The notes beneath the pieces are model-generated. The model did not search any database. It saw only the letters and a program-made list of their open reading frames with translations, and was not told where the DNA came from. The position numbers were made by a program, and so were the translations under genes. Below are positions 1 through 9,251 of a DNA stretch of 64,000 nucleotides, in pieces (positions within the stretch are counted from its first letter, which is position 1; each line of letters opens with the position of its first letter). Origin of the DNA: Streptomyces sp. DH41 (GTDB taxonomy: Bacteria > Actinomycetota > Actinomycetes > Streptomycetales > Streptomycetaceae); contig NZ_JARVKY010000005.1 of assembly GCF_029813785.1 (NCBI RefSeq), positions 248,001 through 312,000 of the forward strand, given 5' to 3'.

Positions 1-1
1 C

Positions 2-322
2 GCCTCGCACAACGTGGGCAGTGACATCGACGCCGTGCTCGCCTCCCGCCCGCCCAGCACCGCCCACGACGCCGCCGCCCTCGTCGAGTCGTACGCCCGC
101 GCCCACGGCCTGATCCCGGCGGGGCAGGTCCGGTTCACCGGTCGGGGCCAGGGCCGCAGCCCCCGCCGCACGGTCGCCGACCTGCGACGCGGCTGGTTCG
201 TCACGCTGCCGCCGGGCGACCCGCTCGCGGAGCGCTTCGCCGCCCGGCTCGCGGCCCTCCCCGACCAGGAACGGCCGCGCCCCGACCCGGTCTTCACCCT
301 GCGAGCGTTCGCGAAACCGTAG
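2..322 (+). CDS. C-terminal fragment, probable SAM-dependent methyltransferase
   Basis: The reading frame is open to the left edge of the window, so only the last ~106 codons are present and the true start lies outside. An in-frame GTG at 14 has no convincing ribosome site and is probably internal. The ending, with a Pro/Arg-rich stretch followed by DPVFTLRAFAKP, looks like the C-terminus of actinobacterial class I methyltransferases, but the SAM-binding half is not in view. This assignment is therefore a family guess. The gene ends 86 bp before the PL11 lyase, on the same strand. Confidence 0.45.
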   Translation, partial: ASHNVGSDIDAVLASRPPSTAHDAAALVESYARAHGLIPAGQVRFTGRGQGRSPRRTVADLRRGWFVTLPPGDPLAERFAARLAALPDQERPRPDPVFTLRAFAKP

Positions 323-408
323 GAAGCCGTGGGCCCGGAGCGGCAACCCGGCGGCCCCCGGCGGCGACCGACAGACGGAAACCATCCGTCCTCCAGGAGG
401 TTCGTCCC

Positions 409-2286
409 GTGAGGCACCCCCACAAGAAACGCAGACGTCGTCCACTCGTCCTGGGCGCGGCCCTCGCCGCCGCAGGCCTCGTCGGCACCGGCCTGACCGC
501 TCTCACCACCGACACCGCCGAGGCCGCCACCGCCCGGCAGGTCGAGGCCCTCGACCGGGGCGTGGTCAGCGTCCACACCGGCGACGGCAACCTGGTCAGC
601 TGGCGCTGGCTGGGCACCGACCCGGACAACGTCTCGTTCAACGTCTACCGGGCCGGCACGAAGGTCAACTCCGCACCTCTCACCGGCTCCACCACCTACT
701 TCCACTCCGGCGCCCCCTCCCACGCCGACTACACCGTCCGAGCCGTCGTGGGCGGCACGGAGCAGGGCGACTCGGTCCACGCCATCCAGTTCCGGGCCGG
801 CTACAAGGACGTGCCGATCAGCGCTCCGTCCGGCGGCACCACACCCGACGGCGTCTCCTACACCTACGAGGCCAACGACGCCTCCGTCGGCGACCTCGAC
901 GGCGACGGCGCGCTGGACATCGTCCTCAAGTGGCAGCCGACCAACGCCAAGGACAACTCGCAGTCCGGATACACGGGCAACACGATCGTCGACGGCATCA
1001 AGCTCGACGGCACCCGGCTGTGGCGCGTCGACCTGGGCCGCAACATCCGCTCCGGCGCCCACTACACGCAGTTCCAGGTGTACGACTACGACGGCGACGG
1101 CAAGGCCGAGGTCGCCATGAAGACCGCCGACGGCACGAGGGACGGCACCGGCGCGGTCATCGGCAGCTCCTCGGCCGACCACCGCAACTCCTCCGGCTAC
1201 ATCCTGTCCGGCCCCGAGTACCTCACCATGTTCAACGGGCAGACCGGCAGGGCGATGGGCACCGTCGACTACGTGCCCGCCCGGGGCAACGTCTCCTCCT
1301 GGGGCGACTCCTACGGCAACCGCGTCGACCGCTTCCTGGCCGGCACGGCGTACCTGGACGGCTCCCGCCCCTCCCTGATCATGGCGCGCGGCTACTACAC
1401 GCGCTCGGTGATCGCCGCCTGGGACTGGCGCGACGGCTCCTTCACCCGCCGCTGGACCTTCGACACCAACTCCTCCACCAACGCCGGCAGGGGCTACGAC
1501 GGCCAGGGCAACCACCAGCTCTCCGTCGCCGACGTCGACGGCGACGGCAGGGACGAGATCGTCTACGGCGCCATGGCCGTCGACGACAACGGCCACGCCC
1601 TGTGGACCACGAGGAACGGCCACGGCGACGCCATGCACGTCGGGGACCTCGACCCGTCCCGCGCGGGCCTGGAGGAGTTCAAGGTCGACGAGGACAGCTC
1701 GAAGCCCTCGTCGTGGATGGCCGACGCGCGCACGGGCCAGATCATCTGGGCCACCGGCGCGAGCGGCGACAACGGCCGGGGCGTCTGTGCCGACATCTGG
1801 TCCGGCAGCGCGGGCGCCGAGTCCTGGTCGTCGGCCGAGAGCGGCATCCGCGGCCCGAAGGGCACGGTGGTCAACAGCCGCAAGCCCTCCAGCGCCAACT
1901 TCGTGTCCTGGTGGGACGGCGACCCCGTCCGCGAACTCCTCGACGGCACCCGCGTCGACAAGTACGGCACCTCCGGCGACACCCGCCTCCTGACCGGCTC
2001 CGGCGTCGCCTCCAACAACGGGACGAAGGCCACACCGGTCCTCGCCGGCGACATCCTCGGCGACTGGCGCGAGGAGGTCATCTGGCGCAGCACCAACAAC
2101 ACGGCCCTGCGTATCTACTCCACGCCGCACGACACGGACCGCAGGATCACGACCCTCCTCCACGACACCCAGTACCGCACGGCCCTGGCCTGGCAGAACA
2201 CGGCTTACAACCAGCCGCCGCACCCGAGCTTCTTCCTCGGCAGCGGGATGCCGACGGCACCCAGGCCGACGGTCCGCACGCCCTGA
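409..2286 (+). CDS. secreted rhamnogalacturonan lyase, PL11 family
   Basis: Predicted 625-residue extracellular polysaccharide lyase that cleaves the rhamnogalacturonan I backbone of pectin by beta-elimination. The GTG start is set by AGGAGG at 395-400, eight bases upstream. A strongly basic N-terminus (KKRRRR) and a hydrophobic stretch to about residue 39 (TAEA) form a long Sec signal peptide. The mature part begins with the family's all-beta segment (VEALDRGVVSVHTGDGNLVSWRW split across residues 44-66). It then carries repeated Ca-binding-like DxDGDG loops (near residues 161, 226 and 373), typical of the PL11 eight-bladed propeller. Length matches YesW/YesX-type enzymes without an extra binding module. 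It is the first of three plant-wall enzymes within 8 kb. No CebR box is visible upstream. Confidence 0.88.
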   Translation: MRHPHKKRRRRPLVLGAALAAAGLVGTGLTALTTDTAEAATARQVEALDRGVVSVHTGDGNLVSWRWLGTDPDNVSFNVYRAGTKVNSAPLTGSTTYFHSGAPSHADYTVRAVVGGTEQGDSVHAIQFRAGYKDVPISAPSGGTTPDGVSYTYEANDASVGDLDGDGALDIVLKWQPTNAKDNSQSGYTGNTIVDGIKLDGTRLWRVDLGRNIRSGAHYTQFQVYDYDGDGKAEVAMKTADGTRDGTGAVIGSSSADHRNSSGYILSGPEYLTMFNGQTGRAMGTVDYVPARGNVSSWGDSYGNRVDRFLAGTAYLDGSRPSLIMARGYYTRSVIAAWDWRDGSFTRRWTFDTNSSTNAGRGYDGQGNHQLSVADVDGDGRDEIVYGAMAVDDNGHALWTTRNGHGDAMHVGDLDPSRAGLEEFKVDEDSSKPSSWMADARTGQIIWATGASGDNGRGVCADIWSGSAGAESWSSAESGIRGPKGTVVNSRKPSSANFVSWWDGDPVRELLDGTRVDKYGTSGDTRLLTGSGVASNNGTKATPVLAGDILGDWREEVIWRSTNNTALRIYSTPHDTDRRITTLLHDTQYRTALAWQNTAYNQPPHPSFFLGSGMPTAPRPTVRTP

Positions 2287-2301
2287 TCCACGTCCGCCCC
2301 T

Positions 2302-2547
2302 TCAGGCGGCCCGGTCCACCGGCGGGGGCTTCCCGCCGGTGACCACTGTCCTGAGCCACCCCTGTGTCAGCCGCGTCCGGGAGGCGAGCACCTCCACCGG
2401 GACGCCCCGCCGGTACGCGTCGCGCAGGGCGGCGTCCCGCCAGTTCTGAAGTCTCCTTCTCGCGGCCTCGCCCGCGACCGTCCGGTGCAGCAGCACCGCC
2501 AGTCCGAGCGACAGCCGCCCTGCCGCGCCCTCCCACGTTCGCGCCAT
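2302..2547 (-). CDS. small hypothetical protein with a helix-turn-helix-like C-terminus
   Basis: An 81-residue basic protein. I chose the ATG at 2547 because AGGGGG sits seven bases upstream on the minus strand; a longer version to 2634 lacks this. The residues RRRLQNWRDAALRDAYRRG and the following EVLASRTRLTQGWLRTV resemble a short recognition-helix pattern (Ala-Ser-Arg then Thr-x-x-Trp-Leu), so a small DNA-binding role is possible but unproven. It lies between the convergent PL11 lyase and the GH48 cellulase and reads in the same direction as the latter, after a strong hairpin. I do not recognise a family. Coding bias is acceptable, but the short length leaves real doubt. Confidence 0.5.
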   Translation of the reverse strand: MARTWEGAAGRLSLGLAVLLHRTVAGEAARRRLQNWRDAALRDAYRRGVPVEVLASRTRLTQGWLRTVVTGGKPPPVDRAA

Positions 2548-2869
2548 GCGGCGCCCCCTGTCCTCGCCACCACTCCCACTCCCACAACGGTCGAAGAAGT
2601 ACAGCGGGGACACAAGGGCGTGAAACGGGCGCACTGGTCACCGAGGCGGGAGAACGCGCCGCCGGCACGCGCCCTCCCGGGCGGTCCTCAACGCTCATGG
2701 ACCTGGTGCCAGGGAGGGAAGGAAACGCGCGAGGACCGGGCGGCCCTCGGTGTGGGTGGGGGCCGCCCGGTCGGGTGGTCTCGTCGTCCGGTGACAAGAC
2801 CGTGTACGCGGAGCCGTCAAGCGTTACCGGGGCCGGAGAACCGCCGGCCCGCGGAGCGCTTCGCGGGGG
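2548..2869. other. intergenic stretch between small HTH-like gene and GH48 gene
   Basis: About 320 bases without a supported gene. It holds a strong hairpin (2734-2772) downstream of the GH48 gene and a weaker CCCGCG/CGCGGG hairpin directly after the GH48 stop. Several overlapping open frames exist on both strands, but none has a ribosome site or consistent codon bias. Confidence 0.5.
2734..2772 (-). terminator. hairpin terminator downstream of GH48 cellulase
   Basis: Perfect 13-bp stem: GACCGGGCGGCCC at 2734-2746 pairs with GGGCCGCCCGGTC at 2760-2772, with a 13-nt loop. It lies about 100 bp past the GH48 stop codon. There is no U-run, as is common for Streptomyces terminators. Confidence 0.6.
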
Positions 2870-5791
2870 CTATTCCAGTAGCTCCGCGTACGAGCCCATG
2901 GCGAGGGCTATGTCCGCCTGGGCCCAGAACCGGTGGTACGTGAACGTGGGCGCGGCACCGCCCGCGAGATAGCTCTCGATCTTCGACCAGGCCGGGTCGT
3001 CCTGGTAGAAGGAGCGGATCGAGGCGAAGGTCGACGACTCGTCGATCGTGTCGCCGTTCGGCATGGTCCCGGTCCAGCCGCTCGGGACGTGGACCGGGTC
3101 GTCGAAGCGGTTGTAGTCGGCGCGGGTCTCCGGCACGGCGATGCCGAGCGCGGTCTGGTTGTTCTCCCACATGCCGTCCAGCAGCGCCTTCGCGGTCGCC
3201 GCCGCCTCGGTGTCGCCCGAGCGGTCGGCGTAGTACGTCAGGGTCTTGGCGTACGCAGCCGCCACACCGACGTCGTCGGTGTAGTCCGAGACGGTGACGT
3301 GCAGGTCGCTGTTGTCACCCGGGGAGGAGGCGTTCCAGGTGTCGGGCTGCCCCGACCACCGCATCGTCGAGGGGATCCGGAAGGTGCCGTCCGGGTTGAC
3401 CGTCGTCTCCGACAGCGCCCAGTCGACCCACTTGTCCAGGACCTCCTTGGCCGCCGCGTCACCGCTCTGCTGGTAGTACTCTGCGACCCGCTCCATGGAC
3501 CACGCCTGGAAGCCGAACCACTGGTTGGACGGCGGGTCGTGGTACACCGGCTTCTCGTCGTAGTACATGCCGTAGAAGGTCGGCGTACCGGCCGGCGGCG
3601 TCGCGTACCGGCCCGCCCAGCTGTTGGTGGCGCCGCCCGCGATGGCGCCCTCGTCGGACTGCAGCCAGCGGTAGAACTCCACCTGACGGTCGAGGGACTT
3701 GGCCCAGTCCTGCGCGCCCGTCGCCGACTTCGGCTTCAGGTCGTCGTAGGTGCTCAGCGCGTACGCGGCCAGCGGGTTCTGGTAGCCGCCGTGGGTGTGG
3801 CTGGAGCCGATGCGCCAGGCCCAGCCCGCCGAGCTGTCCACGGCGCCGCCCCAGGCGTAGTACCAGGACAGCAGGTAGTGCGAGGAGTCCTTGCCCGTGC
3901 CCGCCGGGCAGCTCGTCGGACCCACGCAGTTCCCGACCTTCTTGAAGTACTTGTCGAACATGGCGTAGCGCAGGTAGTCGCCCATCTTGGCGGCCTTGTC
4001 CAGGGTCCCGGCGATCTCCTCGCCCTTGCCCTGCTCCTCCGCCCAGATGTCCGCCCAGTACGCGGCCTGTACGGCCCGCGCGTCGGCGTCCGGGGCGTTG
4101 GTGAACTTCCACTGCTTGGCGTAGGAGGCGTCACCCGTGAAGAGGTCCAGGTAGCCGTTCTCGCCGCCGTACTTGAAGGCGTCGCAGGTCGGCTGCGGCA
4201 CCGTCTCCCACACCGACTCCTGCGCGCCGCGCTGGAAGGTGTTGATGTACGACGGGCCGGTGTCCGACGGACCCGCCTCGCACTTGCCGGGCGAGTTGCC
4301 GTAACCGTAGGTGTTGTCGACGTCCTGGAGCCAGTGCATGCCGTAGACGTCGTCCGTGCCGTACGCCGACTTCAGCTCGGCGGCGATCGGGTCCGGGCCG
4401 ACGGAGACCGCGCCGTCCAGGGGCGCCGGGTACTCGTCCGGCGTGTCCAGCTCGGGTGCGTACGTCGCCGGTTTCGAGGCGTTGTAGGCCGAGTTGGACG
4501 GCTGGTCGGCGTGCGTGGGGATCATGTACGTCTCCATGATCTCCCAGGCGTTGTTGAACCTCGTCCAGTCGCCGGTGACCTTGCCGTACATGGCCTGGAG
4601 CCACAGCAGGTAGCTGTACGCCTCGGACGTGGTCTCGTGCCCGTGGTCGGGGGCCTCGACGATCAGCGTCTCGACCGAGTGGTACGGGATGCCCTCGGGC
4701 GAGAAGTAGCCGTTCGCCGGGTCGGTGATCTTCCCGTAGAGCTCCAGGAAGCGGGCGTCGTAGTCCTTCGCGGCTGCCAGCTGGGTCACGTTGACCGCGG
4801 CCTTGCCGTGGCCGGGGGCCGTCGACTCGAAGAGGGCCGAGCCGGTGCCGGAGGCGTCGGCCGCGATGGTCACCTCCTGGGCGGTGTCCCAGTTCGACGG
4901 GGTGAAGGTGAGACTCGCCCCGCCGGAGACGGTCAGGCCGGTGTTGCCGCTCGCGCGGGCCGTCGTCACCGTGACGTTCGCGGTCGGCTGCTTCGAGAGC
5001 TTGACCTCGTACGCCCCGGACTCGCCCTGCTGGACACCCAGTTGGGCGGGTGTGGCCACCACGGTCGGTCCCGAGGCGACCGTGATGCCGACCGGCGTCG
5101 AGCTCGCGGAGGCGCCCGCGCTGTCGTACGCCTTCGCCACCAGCGAATGACTGCCCACGGTCAAGCCGGAGGCGGAGTGCGTGTAGGGCGAGCTGGTGTC
5201 CGTACCCAGCAGCGTGGTGTCGTCGTAGAATTCCACCTTGCTGATCGTGGCGTCGTCGGCGGCGGCCGCCGTGGCCGCCAGCGGTACCGCCTCGCCCTGC
5301 GAGTACACCGCGCCCGCCTCCGGGCTGGTCAGCACGGTGATGGGAGGCTGGTGCGCGCCGGCGCAGGCGGTGCCGTTGACGGCGAAGCCGGCCGGCGCGG
5401 CGTTGGTGCCGCTGTACGTGAACTGCCCGCCGGTGGAGACGGCGGCCCCGGCGGCGATCCGCGCGTTGTACGAGGCGTTCTTCACGGTGACGGTCCGGCC
5501 GGACTGGGACCAGGTGCCGTTCCAGCCGTTGGTCAGCTTCTGGTCGCCCGCGTAGTCGTACGTCAGCGTCCAGCCGTCGATGGCGTCGCCGCCGCGGTTG
5601 GTGAGCGTCAGCTCCGCGGTGAAGCCGGAGCCCCAGTCGTTGGTCCGGTAGTCCACGCTGCACTGGAGGGCGGCCGCCCGGGCGGGGGTCGAGCCGGTGC
5701 CCACCATCGTGAGGGGGAGCGCGAGGGCCGCCAGTGCGGCCGTCCACAGGCGCCGCGTGGTGCGGCGTCCGGGTCTGTGTCGGGGGTACAT
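2870..5791 (-). CDS. secreted GH48 cellobiohydrolase with CBM2
   Basis: A 973-residue exoglucanase that releases cellobiose processively from cellulose chain ends. The ATG at 5791 has AGGAGG ten bases upstream and gives a clean signal peptide (basic start, hydrophobic 15-31, ending ARAA near 40). Domains in order: CBM2 about 42-140 ([14 protein letters not shown]), an Ig-like segment 145-240, a second beta domain 240-335 (thermitase/Calx-like linker module), and the GH48 catalytic domain about 340-973. The conserved [15 protein letters not shown] segment carries the expected acid/base Glu. It is divergent from the GH6 gene across a 507-bp region with two CebR boxes. GH48 and GH6 enzymes attack opposite chain ends, so joint cellobiose-responsive control makes sense. 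Confidence 0.93.
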   Translation of the reverse strand: MYPRHRPGRRTTRRLWTAALAALALPLTMVGTGSTPARAAALQCSVDYRTNDWGSGFTAELTLTNRGGDAIDGWTLTYDYAGDQKLTNGWNGTWSQSGRTVTVKNASYNARIAAGAAVSTGGQFTYSGTNAAPAGFAVNGTACAGAHQPPITVLTSPEAGAVYSQGEAVPLAATAAAADDATISKVEFYDDTTLLGTDTSSPYTHSASGLTVGSHSLVAKAYDSAGASASSTPVGITVASGPTVVATPAQLGVQQGESGAYEVKLSKQPTANVTVTTARASGNTGLTVSGGASLTFTPSNWDTAQEVTIAADASGTGSALFESTAPGHGKAAVNVTQLAAAKDYDARFLELYGKITDPANGYFSPEGIPYHSVETLIVEAPDHGHETTSEAYSYLLWLQAMYGKVTGDWTRFNNAWEIMETYMIPTHADQPSNSAYNASKPATYAPELDTPDEYPAPLDGAVSVGPDPIAAELKSAYGTDDVYGMHWLQDVDNTYGYGNSPGKCEAGPSDTGPSYINTFQRGAQESVWETVPQPTCDAFKYGGENGYLDLFTGDASYAKQWKFTNAPDADARAVQAAYWADIWAEEQGKGEEIAGTLDKAAKMGDYLRYAMFDKYFKKVGNCVGPTSCPAGTGKDSSHYLLSWYYAWGGAVDSSAGWAWRIGSSHTHGGYQNPLAAYALSTYDDLKPKSATGAQDWAKSLDRQVEFYRWLQSDEGAIAGGATNSWAGRYATPPAGTPTFYGMYYDEKPVYHDPPSNQWFGFQAWSMERVAEYYQQSGDAAAKEVLDKWVDWALSETTVNPDGTFRIPSTMRWSGQPDTWNASSPGDNSDLHVTVSDYTDDVGVAAAYAKTLTYYADRSGDTEAAATAKALLDGMWENNQTALGIAVPETRADYNRFDDPVHVPSGWTGTMPNGDTIDESSTFASIRSFYQDDPAWSKIESYLAGGAAPTFTYHRFWAQADIALAMGSYAELLE

Positions 5792-5851
5792 GGTGCTGGT
5801 TCCTCCTGCGGCTCGGGGGCGGTGGGGGAGGAGCAACAAGCCTTGAACCAG

Positions 5852-5865
5852 TGGGAGCGCTCCCA
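5852..5865. promoter_or_regulatory. CebR operator, perfect palindrome
   Basis: TGGGAGCGCTCCCA is exactly the 14-bp consensus bound by CebR, the LacI-family cello-oligosaccharide repressor of Streptomyces. It lies 61 bp upstream of the GH48 start codon. Repression would be lifted by cellobiose/cellotriose. The cebR gene itself is not in this window. Confidence 0.9.
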
Positions 5866-5994
5866 TAGTGAAGAGCGGGTCCATTGCGGTCAAGATGTGT
5901 GGACAGTCGAAAAGATTCGACAGATGTCGCCGCGAGAAAGTCGGTGACTCCCCTGTTCTTTACCGTCACTTGGCGCTACCTTCGTCGGCACCAG

Positions 5995-6008
5995 TGGGAG
6001 CGGTTCCA
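5995..6008. promoter_or_regulatory. second CebR-type operator, two mismatches
   Basis: TGGGAGCGGTTCCA matches the CebR consensus at 12 of 14 positions. It lies about 290 bp upstream of the GH6 start and 130 bp from the perfect box, so it probably serves the rightward promoter. The changed positions are in the right arm, which predicts weaker binding. Confidence 0.75.
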
Positions 6009-6298
6009 TCAGTCGACGCGTTCGTCACGGCGCGCCCGAACTGCAAGGAGTCGCTCATGCGACACCCCCCGCTCCACCCTCCGTGTTCAGGACTTTTAGC
6101 CGCGGTCGCGGCCAGTCCCACGCGTCATCGGCCGGCGTGCCGGCTCGCACATCCCCCGGGCGGTCCCACCGTGCCCGCGGGCCGTTCCTGATCTCCGGCA
6201 ACGGCACCCCCATGCCGTTCGGCGGCGGGCCGCGCCCGGTTGGCGCGCGGCCCCGCACGACAGCACCCGCACCCCCACGAAAGAAGGAACCCGCACTC

Positions 6299-8041
6299 AT
6301 GACCCGTAGCAGAACCGCGATGCTCGCTGCCCTGACGCTGGTCGCCGGGGCGTCCGGCACGGCCTTCGCCGCCCATTCCGCGAACGCCGGCGCGGCGGCC
6401 GTCCCCTGCACCGTCGACTACGAGGTACAGAACGACTGGGGCAGCGGCTTCACCGCGGCCGTGACCGTCACCAACAACGGCGCCGCCACCTCCAGCTGGT
6501 CGCTGGGGTGGACGTACGCCGGCAGCCAGAAGGTCAGCAACAGCTGGAACGCGAAGGTCAGTCAGAGCGGTGCCGCCGTCACCGCGGCCAACGAGTCGTA
6601 CAACGGCACCCTGTCCACGGGCGGTTCGGCCAGCTTCGGCTTCCAGGCCACCTACAGCGGCAGCAACGCGATCCCGGCCACCTTCACCCTCAACGGCGAG
6701 ACCTGCAACGTCGACGACGGCGGCCCGACCGATCCGGGCCCGACCGACCCGGACCCGACCGACCCGCCGGACCCCGGTGGTCCGTCCGACCGGGTGGACA
6801 ACCCCTATGACGGCGCCAAGGTCTACGTGAACCCCGAGTGGCAGGAGAAGGCCGCGGCCGAGCCCGGCGGTGACCGCATCTCCGACCAGCCCACCGGCGT
6901 GTGGCTCGACCGGATAGCCGCCATCGAGGGTGTGAACGGCGGTATGGGCCTGCGCGACCACCTCGACGAGGCGCTGGTGCAGAAGGGCTCCGGCGAACTC
7001 GCCATCCAGCTGGTCATCTACAACCTGCCCGGCCGTGACTGCGCGGCCCTCGCCTCCAACGGCGAGCTGGACGCGACGGAGATCGACCGGTACAAGACCG
7101 AGTACATCGACCCGATCGCCGCGATCCTCGCCGACCCGAAGTACGCGGGCCTCAGGATCGTCACCACGGTCGAGATCGACTCGCTGCCCAACCTGGTCAC
7201 CAACGTCTCGCCGCGGGAGACCGCCACGGAGAACTGCGACGAGATGAAGGCCAACGGCAACTACCAGAAGGGCGTCGGCTACGCCCTGAACAAGCTCGGT
7301 GACACCGCCAACGTCTACAACTACGTCGACGCCGGCCACCACGGCTGGCTCGGCTGGGACAGCAACTTCGGCCCCTCCGCCGACATGTTCAAGACCGCCG
7401 CCACCACCGAGGGGGCGACCGTCGACGACGTACACGGCTTCATCGTCAACACCGCCAACTACAGCGCCCTGAAGGAGGAGAACTTCAAGATCACGGACTC
7501 CGTGAACGGAACCTCCGTGCGCCAGTCCGACTGGGTGGACTGGAACCAGTACACCGACGAGCTGTCCTACGCCCAGGCCATGCGCGACAAGCTGGTCACA
7601 CTCGGCTTCGACCAGAACCTCGGCATGCTGATCGACACCTCCCGCAACGGCTGGGGCGGCGCGGCCCGGCCCGCCGGTCCCGGCCCGCAGACCGACGTAA
7701 ACGCCTACGTGGACGGCGGCCGCTACGACCGCCGCATCCACCTCGGCAACTGGTGCAACCAGTCCGGAGCCGGCCTCGGTGAACGCCCGCAGGCCTCTCC
7801 CGCCGCCGGGATCGACGCGTACGTCTGGATGAAGCCCCCGGGCGAGTCCGACGGCGCGAGCGAGCCGATCGACAACGACGAGGGCAAGGGCTTCGACCGG
7901 ATGTGCGACCCCACGTACGAGGGCAACCCGCGCAACGGCGGCAACCCGTCGGGCGCCCTGGACAACGCCCCGGTGTCCGGGCACTGGTTCTCCGCGCAGT
8001 TCCAGGAGCTCATGAAGAACGCCTACCCGCCGCTGTCGTAA
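6299..8041 (+). CDS. secreted GH6 exo-cellulase (cellobiohydrolase) with CBM2
   Basis: A 580-residue cellulase of family 6, acting from non-reducing ends. The ATG at 6299 follows a GAAGGAA-type site and starts a signal peptide (MTRSRT, hydrophobic to about residue 28). An upstream in-frame ATG at 6083 gives no signal peptide. CBM2 spans about 36-136 with its disulfide cysteines C37 and C136. A Pro/Asp/Gly linker of TDPGP-type repeats follows (141-163), then the GH6 domain to the end. The catalytic acid is D247 in the YNLPGRDCAALASNGE context, and the second key Asp is D294 in VEIDSLPNLVTN; DAGHHGWLGW is also present. It is a partner of the divergent GH48 enzyme and is followed by a strong terminator. 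Confidence 0.94.
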   Translation: MTRSRTAMLAALTLVAGASGTAFAAHSANAGAAAVPCTVDYEVQNDWGSGFTAAVTVTNNGAATSSWSLGWTYAGSQKVSNSWNAKVSQSGAAVTAANESYNGTLSTGGSASFGFQATYSGSNAIPATFTLNGETCNVDDGGPTDPGPTDPDPTDPPDPGGPSDRVDNPYDGAKVYVNPEWQEKAAAEPGGDRISDQPTGVWLDRIAAIEGVNGGMGLRDHLDEALVQKGSGELAIQLVIYNLPGRDCAALASNGELDATEIDRYKTEYIDPIAAILADPKYAGLRIVTTVEIDSLPNLVTNVSPRETATENCDEMKANGNYQKGVGYALNKLGDTANVYNYVDAGHHGWLGWDSNFGPSADMFKTAATTEGATVDDVHGFIVNTANYSALKEENFKITDSVNGTSVRQSDWVDWNQYTDELSYAQAMRDKLVTLGFDQNLGMLIDTSRNGWGGAARPAGPGPQTDVNAYVDGGRYDRRIHLGNWCNQSGAGLGERPQASPAAGIDAYVWMKPPGESDGASEPIDNDEGKGFDRMCDPTYEGNPRNGGNPSGALDNAPVSGHWFSAQFQELMKNAYPPLS

Positions 8042-8061
8042 GCGGGCCCCCGCGTAGGTGA

Positions 8062-8101
8062 CACCGTCGGGGTCCGGTCTCCGGACCGGGCCCCGACGGT
8101 G
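8062..8101 (+). terminator. rho-independent terminator after GH6 gene
   Basis: An 18-bp stem with one short interruption: CACCGTCGGGGTCCGGT pairs with ACCGGGCCCCGACGGTG around a CTCCGG loop. It is followed by CGCTTTT and begins 21 bp after the stop. Confidence 0.85.
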
Positions 8102-8187
8102 CGCTTTTGCGATTGCGGCAACATGATTTGCCTCGACGCGGTGAGTCGTCGCACTCTGGCGGCACCGCGAACGGGAGGCTGAACACC

Positions 8188-9147
8188 ATGGCGCACGACC
8201 ACCACCACCAGCACAAGCACGACTCCGCACCCGGCCACGGCCACGACTCCGCACCCGGCCACGGCCACGACTCCGCACCCGGGCACGACCACGACCACGA
8301 CCATGAGCATATGGACTGGGCCGAGATGGCCCCGCTGCTGGAGGCGCAGGCGGAGCTGTACACGCCGCTGTACCGGCAGGCCATGACCTGGCTGGCACGC
8401 GAGGTGACCGAGCCCGGCCTGGTCGTCGACGTCGGCAGTGGGCCCGGCGTCGTCTCCTGCCTGTTCGCCGACACCTTCCCGGGAGCCCGTGTCGTCGCCG
8501 TCGACGGCGCCGGGCCGCTGCTGGAGCGGGCCCGCGCCCGCGCCGCCCGGCTCGGCGTCGGCGACCGCTTCGGCACCCTCGCCGGTGACCTGCCCGGCGT
8601 ACTGGGCGAGCTCGAGTACCCCGCCGACCTGCTGTGGGCCAGCCAGAGTCTGCACCACCTCGGAGACCAGCGCGCGGCCCTCACCGCGCTCGCCGGGCAC
8701 CTGGCACCCGGCGGCACGCTGGCGGTCCTGGAGGGCGGACTGCCCGGCCGGTTCCTGCCCCGCGACCTCGGCATCGGGCGGCCCGGGCTGCAGGCCAGGA
8801 TGCACGCCGTGGAGGAGGACTTCTTCGCGGAGATGCGCGCGAGCCTGCCCGGCACGGTGGCCGTGACCGAGGACTGGCCGGCGCTGCTGACCTCGGCGGG
8901 ACTCGAGCACAGCGGCACCCGCAGCTTCCTGCTCGACCTGCCCGCGCCCGTTTCGGACGAGGCCCGCGCCTACGTCGTCTCCTCGTTGTCCCGGATGCGT
9001 GACCGGGTCGGGGACGGTCTGGACGCGGGCGACCGGGCCACCCTGGACCGGCTGCTCGACCCCGGGGACGAGGCGAGCGTGCACCGGCGCCAGGACGTGT
9101 TCGTGCTGGTGGCGCACACGGTCTACACGGCCCGGCGGCCTTCCTGA
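8188..9147 (+). CDS. class I SAM-dependent methyltransferase with His-rich N-terminus
   Basis: A 319-residue protein. The ATG at 8188 has GGGAGG nine bases upstream. Residues 1-41 are extremely His/Asp-rich, with three copies of an eight-residue unit of the type HDSAPGHG encoded by three 24-bp direct repeats (8218-8289), then alternating His-Asp. The methyltransferase fold begins near residue 45. The SAM-binding motif I is VVDVGSGPGVVS, and the post-I acidic residue is in VVAVDGAG. Motif IV is around DLLWASQSLHHL. The substrate is unknown. The His tract could bind Ni, Zn or Cu, suggesting a metal-dependent or metal-responsive enzyme, but that is inference. The gene is a single unit flanked by terminators on both sides. 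Confidence 0.8.
   Translation: MAHDHHHQHKHDSAPGHGHDSAPGHGHDSAPGHDHDHDHEHMDWAEMAPLLEAQAELYTPLYRQAMTWLAREVTEPGLVVDVGSGPGVVSCLFADTFPGARVVAVDGAGPLLERARARAARLGVGDRFGTLAGDLPGVLGELEYPADLLWASQSLHHLGDQRAALTALAGHLAPGGTLAVLEGGLPGRFLPRDLGIGRPGLQARMHAVEEDFFAEMRASLPGTVAVTEDWPALLTSAGLEHSGTRSFLLDLPAPVSDEARAYVVSSLSRMRDRVGDGLDAGDRATLDRLLDPGDEASVHRRQDVFVLVAHTVYTARRPS
8218..8289 (+). repeat. three tandem 24-bp repeats encoding His-rich units
   Basis: Three consecutive in-frame copies beginning CACGACTCCGCACCCGG. The first two copies are identical, and the third differs in its last third. They expand the His-rich head of the methyltransferase by eight residues per copy, so copy number could vary between strains. 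Confidence 0.85.
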
Positions 9148-9189
9148 CCGGGTGGCCGACGGCGGCCGGTGCAGGCCCACCGAGACCGT

Positions 9190-9222
9190 GAAGGGGCCCG
9201 GCCGCACCGGCCGGGCCCCTTC
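9190..9222. terminator. bidirectional terminator between methyltransferase and aldo/keto reductase
   Basis: Perfect 15-bp stem with a CAC loop: GAAGGGGCCCGGCCG pairs with CGGCCGGGCCCCTTC. It sits between two convergent genes and can serve both. Confidence 0.85.
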
Positions 9223-9251
9223 AGGCGGGGTCGCGTCTCATTCCCCGTCGG

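Larger units (their letters stand above)
5792..6298. promoter_or_regulatory. divergent control region of GH48 and GH6 cellulase genes
   Basis: The region is 507 bp without a gene. It contains both CebR boxes. The GH6 side has an unusually long leader of about 290 bp after the second box. I see no convincing small gene in it. Confidence 0.6.

Noticed and set aside
2933..5947. 1004-codon open frame antisense to the GH48 gene
   Set aside because: Long antisense frames are expected at this G/C content. The product is Arg/Val/Gly-rich without motifs, and the sense strand encodes a clear cellulase.
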